A stretch of DNA of 64,000 nt, taken from the NCBI RefSeq assembly GCF_002086455.1, contig NZ_MVHC01000018.1, forward strand, positions 1 to 64,000, in the 5' to 3' direction. Position 1 is the first letter of the stretch, and each line of letters starts with the position of its first letter. Both the position numbers and the translations under genes were made by a program. The stretch is from Mycolicibacter algericus DSM 45454. Lineage in GTDB: Bacteria > Actinomycetota > Actinomycetes > Mycobacteriales > Mycobacteriaceae. Below, one piece after another: positions 58,983 to 64,000 of this stretch. The notes under the pieces were generated by a model that did not search any database, was not told where the DNA came from, and saw nothing but the letters and a program-made list of their open reading frames with translations.

Positions 58983-60503
58983 CTACAGCGGGAGTCGGAC
59001 GGTGAACTCGGTGTGGCCGGGTCTGCTGGTCACCGCGATGGTCCCGCGATGCGCGCGGACCACCGCCGAGGCGATCGCCAGCCCGAGCCCGGTGCTGCCG
59101 CCCTTGCGGGACCGGGAGGTGTCACCCCGGGCGAACCGTTCAAAGATCTCCGGCTGGAATTCCGCCGGAATGCCCGGGCCGTCGTCGGTCACGCACAGCA
59201 CCGCCTCGGCGCCGTCGACACCGAGTCGGGTGGTCACCACGGTCCCGGCGCCGGTGTGCACCCGGGCGTTGGTGAGCAGGTTGGTCAGCACCTGGTGCAG
59301 CCGGGCGGCGTCGCCGGGCACCGTGACCGGCTCGTCGGGCAGGTCGAGTTCCCACTGGTGATCCGGGCCGCCGACGTGGGCGTCGCTGACCGCGTCGACC
59401 GCCAGCCGCGACAGGTCCACCGGCTCATGCTCGAGCGGCCGCCCGGAATCCAGTCGGGCCAGCAGCAGCAGATCCTCGACCAGCTGCGTCATCCGCTGGG
59501 TCTCGGATTGCACCCGGCTCAGGGCGTGCGCCAACGATTCGGAGTCGACGCCGTCGGCCACCGGGATCCGTTGCGCCAACTCGGTGTAACCGCGGATCGC
59601 GGTCAGCGGGGTGCGCAGCTCATGGCTGGCATCCGCGACGAACTGGCGCACCCTGGTCTCGCTGGCCTGCCGGTTCGCCAACGCGGCGGCGATGTGGTCG
59701 AGCATCCGGTTGACCGCGGCGCCCAGTTGGCCGACCTCGGTGCGCGGGTTGGTGTCGGACTCGGCGACCCGCACCGGCAGCGTCGCCTCCCCGCGGTCCA
59801 ACGGCAGGTCGGCGACTTCGCCGGCGGTCTGCGCGACGCGGCGCAGCGGGGCCAGCGCCCGCCGGGTGACGACACTGCCGGCCGTGGCCGCGGCGGCCAC
59901 CGCGACCAGGGTGACCAACCCGAAGATCAGCAGCACCCGCACCATGGTGGCGTTCACGGCCGCCAGCGGCAGCCCGATGATGATCGTCTCCCCACCGTGC
60001 CGGGCGTTCGTCGCCACCAACCGGTAGCGGCCGACACCGTCGAGCCGCCGGGTGACCGGCGCGGGCTCAGCGACAATGCCGGCCAATTGCGTTGTTGCCG
60101 AAGCACTCAGCTCCTCACGCAAACCGGAGGTGCTGAGACAGCCGGCGTCGGCGATCCGGTCCTCACCGTCCACCGAGTCGACCACCGCGCCGACCATGCC
60201 GACCGGCTGGCCGGGAGCGTCGAGGAAGTCCGGCCCCGGTCCCGGCCGCGGCCGATGGCGGGGTCGGTGCCCGGGCGGTGCCGGCGGCTGACCGTGCAGC
60301 CGCGCCGACCGGCGCGCGGCGTCAGACAGTTGATGGTCGAGTTGGCTGACCAGGTACTGATAAAGCGCCAACTCGGTCACGGCGCCGATGCCGAGGCAGG
60401 CCACGGTGAGCAGCGCGACCTGGCCGGCGAGCAGTCGCGCCCGCAGCGACCAACTGCGGCGGGTGCCGGCGCGCAGCGATTCAGACGGCCGGCTTGAGGA
60501 CAT
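58983..60503 (-). CDS. tcrY: Two-component sensor histidine kinase TcrY
   Basis: 506 residues: TM (about 27-47), extracellular Pro-rich loop, TM (about 188-212), HAMP, HisKA with the phospho-acceptor in DASHELRTPLTAIRG, then HATPase (LTNLLTNARVHT, DDGPGIP, GGSTGLGLAIASA). Partner of the adjacent response regulator. The start overlaps tcrX by 23 bases. Order and similarity match Rv3764c. Confidence 0.92.
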   Translation of the reverse strand: MSSSRPSESLRAGTRRSWSLRARLLAGQVALLTVACLGIGAVTELALYQYLVSQLDHQLSDAARRSARLHGQPPAPPGHRPRHRPRPGPGPDFLDAPGQPVGMVGAVVDSVDGEDRIADAGCLSTSGLREELSASATTQLAGIVAEPAPVTRRLDGVGRYRLVATNARHGGETIIIGLPLAAVNATMVRVLLIFGLVTLVAVAAAATAGSVVTRRALAPLRRVAQTAGEVADLPLDRGEATLPVRVAESDTNPRTEVGQLGAAVNRMLDHIAAALANRQASETRVRQFVADASHELRTPLTAIRGYTELAQRIPVADGVDSESLAHALSRVQSETQRMTQLVEDLLLLARLDSGRPLEHEPVDLSRLAVDAVSDAHVGGPDHQWELDLPDEPVTVPGDAARLHQVLTNLLTNARVHTGAGTVVTTRLGVDGAEAVLCVTDDGPGIPAEFQPEIFERFARGDTSRSRKGGSTGLGLAIASAVVRAHRGTIAVTSRPGHTEFTVRLPL

Positions 60504-61185
60504 ACCCGGCGCCGCGCAGCGTGTGGATCATCGGCTCTCGACCGTTGTCGATCTTCTTGCGCAGATAGGAGATGTAGAGCTCGACGATGTTGGCCCGGCC
60601 GCCGAAATCGTAGTCCCACACCCGATCGAGGATCTGCGCCTTGGATAGCACCCGCCTGGCGTTGTGCATCAGGTAGCGCAGCAGCTCGAATTCGGTGGAC
60701 GTCAAGGTGATCGGGTCCCCGCCGCGCGTCACCTCGTGGGAGTCCTCGTCGAGAACCAGGTCGCCGACCACGATCTGCGCCCCGGCCTCGGCGGTGCTGA
60801 CCCCGGTGCGCCGCAGCAGCGCCCGCAACCGCAACACCACCTCTTCGATGCTGAACGGCTTGGTGACGTAGTCGTCGCCGCCGGCGGTCAGCCCGGCGAT
60901 GCGGTCCTCCAGCGCGTCCTTGGCGGTCAGGAACAGCACCGGCAACCGCGGGTTGATCTCCCGCAGTTTGCGCAGTACGTCCAGCCCGCTCATGTCCGGC
61001 AGCATCACGTCGAGCACCACCACGTCGGGGCGTTCGGCTTTGGCCGCGGCAATCGCCGAGGCGCCGTCGCCCGCGGTCGCGGTGGTCCAGCCCTCGTAGC
61101 GCAGTGCCATCGACACCATCTCGGCCAGCACCGTCTCGTCGTCCACCACCAGCACGGTGATGGGCTTGCCGTCGGCGCGCGCCAT
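60481..61185 (-). CDS. tcrX: Two-component response regulator TcrX
   Basis: OmpR/PhoB-type regulator, 234 residues. Receiver phospho-Asp in VVVLDVMLPDMSG, Lys in TKPFS; winged helix (TSTEFELLRYLMHNARRVLSKAQILDRVW...YISYLRKKID). Start at 61185 gives MARADGKP like M. tuberculosis TcrX; an ATG 36 bases upstream is an alternative. Operon with tcrY; M. tuberculosis TcrXY responds to low iron (literature recall). Confidence 0.94.
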   Translation of the reverse strand: MARADGKPITVLVVDDETVLAEMVSMALRYEGWTTATAGDGASAIAAAKAERPDVVVLDVMLPDMSGLDVLRKLREINPRLPVLFLTAKDALEDRIAGLTAGGDDYVTKPFSIEEVVLRLRALLRRTGVSTAEAGAQIVVGDLVLDEDSHEVTRGGDPITLTSTEFELLRYLMHNARRVLSKAQILDRVWDYDFGGRANIVELYISYLRKKIDNGREPMIHTLRGAGYVLKPAV

Positions 61186-61300
61186 CACGACACGTTCCAC
61201 CGATCCCCGTGGCGCAGTCATCGCGTTCCAGTATGTCGCCGGCGATGGGTCTTCCCTGTATCGACACTATGGCGGCGCTGTGAACCGATATCGTCGGTGC

Positions 61301-61645
61301 ATGGCCCGCACCCCGCAGGAGATCTTCGACCACCACCTCCACGCACTGATCGCCCGCGACGTCGACGACTTGCTGATCGACTACACCGACGACTCGGTGC
61401 TGATCACCGCCGCCGGCATCGCAACAGGCCTCGACGGCATCAGGGCGGCGTTCAGCCAGCTCTCGGATGCGCTGGCCGCCGCGGTGTTCGACATCAAGTC
61501 GAAGACCTACCACGACGAGATCCTGCTGCTGGAATGGACGCTGGACTCGCCGGGGTTCCAGGTCGACGGCGTGGACACCTTCGTGTTCGGCGACGACTCG
61601 ATCCGGGTGCAGACCATCTCCCAGCTGGTACGCCCCAAGGGCTGA
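61301..61645 (+). CDS. SnoaL-like/NTF2-fold protein
   Basis: 114 residues of the NTF2/SnoaL superfamily: IFDHHLHALIARDVDDLL at the start and DTFVFGDDSIRVQTISQLV at the end. Function unknown; such proteins bind small hydrophobic ligands or act as isomerases. ATG lies six bases after TATCGT (61289-61294), a leaderless layout. The APH-like kinase follows 7 bases later. Confidence 0.82.
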   Translation: MARTPQEIFDHHLHALIARDVDDLLIDYTDDSVLITAAGIATGLDGIRAAFSQLSDALAAAVFDIKSKTYHDEILLLEWTLDSPGFQVDGVDTFVFGDDSIRVQTISQLVRPKG

Positions 61646-61652
61646 ACACCGC

Positions 61653-62678
61653 ATGGATCTGGAACCGGTAGCGCAGTGGATGTCCGACCGGCAGCTCGGC
61701 GAAGGCCCGCTGTCCGACGTCACCGAACTGTCCGGCGGCACCCAGAACGTGATGCTGCGTTTCACCCGCTCGGGCCGCAGCTATGTGCTGCGACGCGGGC
61801 CGCTGCATCTGCGGCCGCGCAGCAATGACGTGATGCTGCGGGAGACCCGGGTGCTGGCCGCGCTGGCCGACACCGACGTACCCCACCCGGGATTGATCGC
61901 GGTCTGCGATGACCCTGCAGTGCTCGGAGACGCGGTGTTCTACCTGATGGAGCCGATCGACGGGTTCAACGCCAGCGGTGAGCTGCCCGAGTTGCATGCC
62001 AACGACCCCGCGGTGCGCTACGAGATGGGCCTCTCGATGGCCGACGCGCTGGCCAAGCTCGGTGCGGTCGACCATGTCGCGGTGGGGCTGGCCGACTACG
62101 GAAAGCCGGACGGCTTCCTGGAACGCCAAGTGCCGCGGTGGCTTTCCGAGCTGGACTCCTACCGGCAGTTCGAGAACTACCCCGGGCCCGAGCTGCCCGG
62201 CCTGGACGAGGTCGCCGGCTGGTTGCAGCGCAACGTGCCGGCGTCGTGGCAGCCCGGCATCCTGCACGGCGACTACCACGCGGCCAACGTGCTGTTCTCC
62301 CCCACCGGGCCGCAGGTCGCGGCGATCGTGGACTGGGAGATGTCGACCATCGGGGATCCGCTGCTGGACCTGGGCTGGCTGCTGGCCACCTGGCGCCAGG
62401 ACGACGGATCCAGCGTGTTCAGCCACACCCTGACCGGGATGGACGGCCTGGCCTCCACCGACGATCTGGTGCAGCGGTACGCCAAGGGCAGCTCCCGCGA
62501 CCTGTCGCACATCGGCTGGTATGAGGTGATGGCGAGCTTCAAGCTGGCCATCGTGATCGAGGGAACACTGGCGCGGGCGTCGGCGGGCATGGCCCAGCAG
62601 GACGTCGGTGACCAACTGCACGAGGCCGCGGTGTGGCTGTTCGAGCGGGCGCAGACCCTGATAGCGAGCAAGACATGA
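61653..62678 (+). CDS. Aminoglycoside-phosphotransferase-fold kinase (annotated FadE36-like)
   Basis: 341 residues of the APH superfamily. SGGTQNVMLRF (nucleotide loop), LHGDYHAANVLF (catalytic Asp), IVDWEMSTIGDPLLDLGW (metal Asp). Similar proteins (Rv3761c FadE36, ACAD10/11-type) phosphorylate small hydroxy-acyl substrates, hence the name; substrate unknown and aminoglycoside resistance is not implied. The stop overlaps the amidohydrolase gene by four bases. Confidence 0.85.
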   Translation: MDLEPVAQWMSDRQLGEGPLSDVTELSGGTQNVMLRFTRSGRSYVLRRGPLHLRPRSNDVMLRETRVLAALADTDVPHPGLIAVCDDPAVLGDAVFYLMEPIDGFNASGELPELHANDPAVRYEMGLSMADALAKLGAVDHVAVGLADYGKPDGFLERQVPRWLSELDSYRQFENYPGPELPGLDEVAGWLQRNVPASWQPGILHGDYHAANVLFSPTGPQVAAIVDWEMSTIGDPLLDLGWLLATWRQDDGSSVFSHTLTGMDGLASTDDLVQRYAKGSSRDLSHIGWYEVMASFKLAIVIEGTLARASAGMAQQDVGDQLHEAAVWLFERAQTLIASKT

Positions 62679-63913
62679 CCGGTCACCTCGACGAGATCGA
62701 CCGGATCGTTGCGGCCGACACCTTCCGACTGGTCGACATCTTCAAGGATCTGCACCGCAACCCCGAGTTGGGCTTCGAAGAGGTGCGCACCGCGCGGATC
62801 GTCGCGCAGGCGCTGGGCAACCTCGGATTCACGGTGACCACCGGCATCGGCCGCACCGGTGTGGTGGCCGTGTTGGCCAACGGCCCGGGCCCGGTGGTGA
62901 TGTATCGAGCGGACATGGACGCGCTGCGGGTGCCGGAGGCCACTGGCCTGGACTACGCCAGCAGCGACCCCTCGCTGGGGCACATGTGCGGCCACGACGC
63001 GCATGTGACCTGGATGCTGGGAATGGCCAAGGTGCTCGCCGAGACCACCGCTTCGTGGTCGGGAACCGCGGTGCTGATCGGTCAGCCGGCCGAAGAGCTG
63101 ATCGCCGGGGCCCGGGCCATGGTCGACGACGGCCTCTACGACGTGGCCCCGCCCCCGGACTCCTTCATCGCCATGCACACCGTGCCGGTCCCGGTGGGCA
63201 TGGTGGCCGCCGCGGCCGGTGAGCGGATGGCCGGCACCGACCAGCTCGAGATCGTGTTCCACGGCGTCGGCGGACACGGGTCGCTGCCGCAACTGGCCAA
63301 GGACCCGGTGCTGATGGCCGCCCAGGCCGTCGTGCAGTTCCAGGGCATCATCAGCCGCAGCATCGCCCCGAGCGAGGGCGCCGTGCTCACCGTGGGCTCG
63401 GTACAGGCCGGCACCACCTATAACGTCATCCCGGACCAGGCCCGGCTGTTGGCCAACCTGCGCTGGTACAACCCGGAGGTCCGCGAGCAACTGCTCGCCG
63501 GGATCCGAGCGATCAGCGAGGGCATCGCCCACAGCTTCGGCTTGTCCGATGCGCTGATGCCCGTCATCACCATGGGCGGCGGTTCCACCCCGCTGGTCAA
63601 CGACGCGGATCTGACCGGGCGGCTGGCCGCCACCCTGCGCGATGCGCTCGGGGAGCACAACGTCATCACCGAGCTGCCCGCGGTCTCGGCATCGGAAGAC
63701 TGCCACCTGCTCAAGGGGCCGCACCGCGACGTGCCGCTGGCCTATTTGATGGTGGGTGTCGCCGATCCGCAGGTGTATGCCGAGGCAGCCGCCCGCGGTC
63801 AGCTGTTCCCCTACACACCACACTCGCCCGACTACGTCGTCGACCTCGCCGCGATCCCGTTGGGCGCCCGGATCGCGAGCCGAGCGATGCTCGAGCTACT
63901 GGCGACCGGTTAG
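62675..63913 (+). CDS. M20-family amidohydrolase
   Basis: 412 residues of the amidohydrolase/aminoacylase M20D group. Metal ligands in MCGHDAHV and PAEELIAGA, HTVPVPVG, and the C-terminal His in PHSPDY. Overlaps the upstream kinase stop (ATGA). Likely N-acyl amino-acid or peptide hydrolase; substrate unknown. Confidence 0.88.
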   Translation: MTGHLDEIDRIVAADTFRLVDIFKDLHRNPELGFEEVRTARIVAQALGNLGFTVTTGIGRTGVVAVLANGPGPVVMYRADMDALRVPEATGLDYASSDPSLGHMCGHDAHVTWMLGMAKVLAETTASWSGTAVLIGQPAEELIAGARAMVDDGLYDVAPPPDSFIAMHTVPVPVGMVAAAAGERMAGTDQLEIVFHGVGGHGSLPQLAKDPVLMAAQAVVQFQGIISRSIAPSEGAVLTVGSVQAGTTYNVIPDQARLLANLRWYNPEVREQLLAGIRAISEGIAHSFGLSDALMPVITMGGGSTPLVNDADLTGRLAATLRDALGEHNVITELPAVSASEDCHLLKGPHRDVPLAYLMVGVADPQVYAEAAARGQLFPYTPHSPDYVVDLAAIPLGARIASRAMLELLATG

Positions 63914-64000
63914 GTTTAGAGACTGTTTCCATACTTCCGTTATGATCAAATGGTTGTGCAGTCTACGAATCCGAGCTAAGGTTTATTGCTGTGGACGATC
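63914..64000 (+). other. AT-richer end of the window; possible start of a further gene
   Basis: After the amidohydrolase stop the GC content drops. A TAAGGT (63977-63982) lies eight bases before GTG at 63991, so a gene could begin there and continue beyond the window. An ATG-led frame from about 63942 also stays open. Neither can be settled. Confidence 0.25.

Noticed and set aside
61653..62678. Aminoglycoside resistance gene
   Set aside because: It has the phosphotransferase fold, but the family near FadE36/ACAD10 acts on metabolic acyl substrates; resistance is unsupported.

Overview
The window is high-GC DNA from the chromosome of a member of the Mycobacteriaceae. Gene order follows the Mycobacterium tuberculosis Rv3700c-Rv3723 block almost gene for gene: ergothioneine operon, Rv3705c-like protein, asd-ask, leuA, dnaQ-like, murT-gatD, recR-ebfC, Rv3717 amidase, Rv3719-Rv3720 pair, dnaX, aspartate aminotransferase and lucA. 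It then picks up Rv3730c/ligC, tadA to Rv3755c and tcrXY. The species is not settled. A non-tuberculous mycobacterium is most likely, because several genes are absent from that M. tuberculosis block (alkB operon, catalase, ohr, second and third methyltransferase copies). M. tuberculosis names are used from memory of gene order and family features, not from a search.

Layout. 1-6.8 kb: a cyclopropane-synthase-like methyltransferase and the five-gene, translationally coupled egtABCDE operon, which makes ergothioneine. 6.9-11.6 kb: a secreted sensor-domain protein, Ohr, a catalase, two paralogous His/Pro-rich membrane proteins and a secreted DUF4185 protein. 11.7-19 kb: amino-acid and wall genes (asd-ask, leuA with a leader-peptide attenuator, dnaQ/BRCT, murT-gatD). 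19-23.1 kb: a PucR regulator and an alkane hydroxylation operon (alkB, two rubredoxins, rubredoxin reductase). 23.1-33.3 kb: DUF559 protein, recR-ebfC, amidase, an FAD oxidoreductase/methyltransferase pair, a flavin monooxygenase, a third methyltransferase copy and dnaX. 33.3-38.9 kb: CHAP protein, aspartate aminotransferase, SRP RNA, tRNA-Ser(GGA), lucA and exported proteins. 39-44.7 kb: mmpS-mmpL with a divergent TetR regulator, and a blaI-blaR pair. 44.7-54.8 kb: Prim-Pol/LigC repair pair, haloalkane dehalogenase divergent from a DUF302 gene, fatty acyl-AMP ligase, WS/DGAT, and a three-gene envelope operon. 54.7-64 kb: tRNA-Ser(CGA), tadA, tyrA, small membrane proteins, tcrXY, an APH-like kinase and an M20 amidohydrolase.

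The main themes are redox defence (ergothioneine, Ohr, catalase), lipid modification and transport, and cell-wall turnover. Regulatory signals stand out: about a dozen genes have a TANNNT -10 box six or seven bases before the start codon, the arrangement expected for leaderless mRNAs. Other notable signals are a leuA leader peptide, paired palindromes in the mmpS/tetR gap, overlapping palindromes in the dehalogenase/DUF302 gap, and a dispersed family of long hairpins just 3' of genes. No prophage, insertion sequence or CRISPR array is visible.
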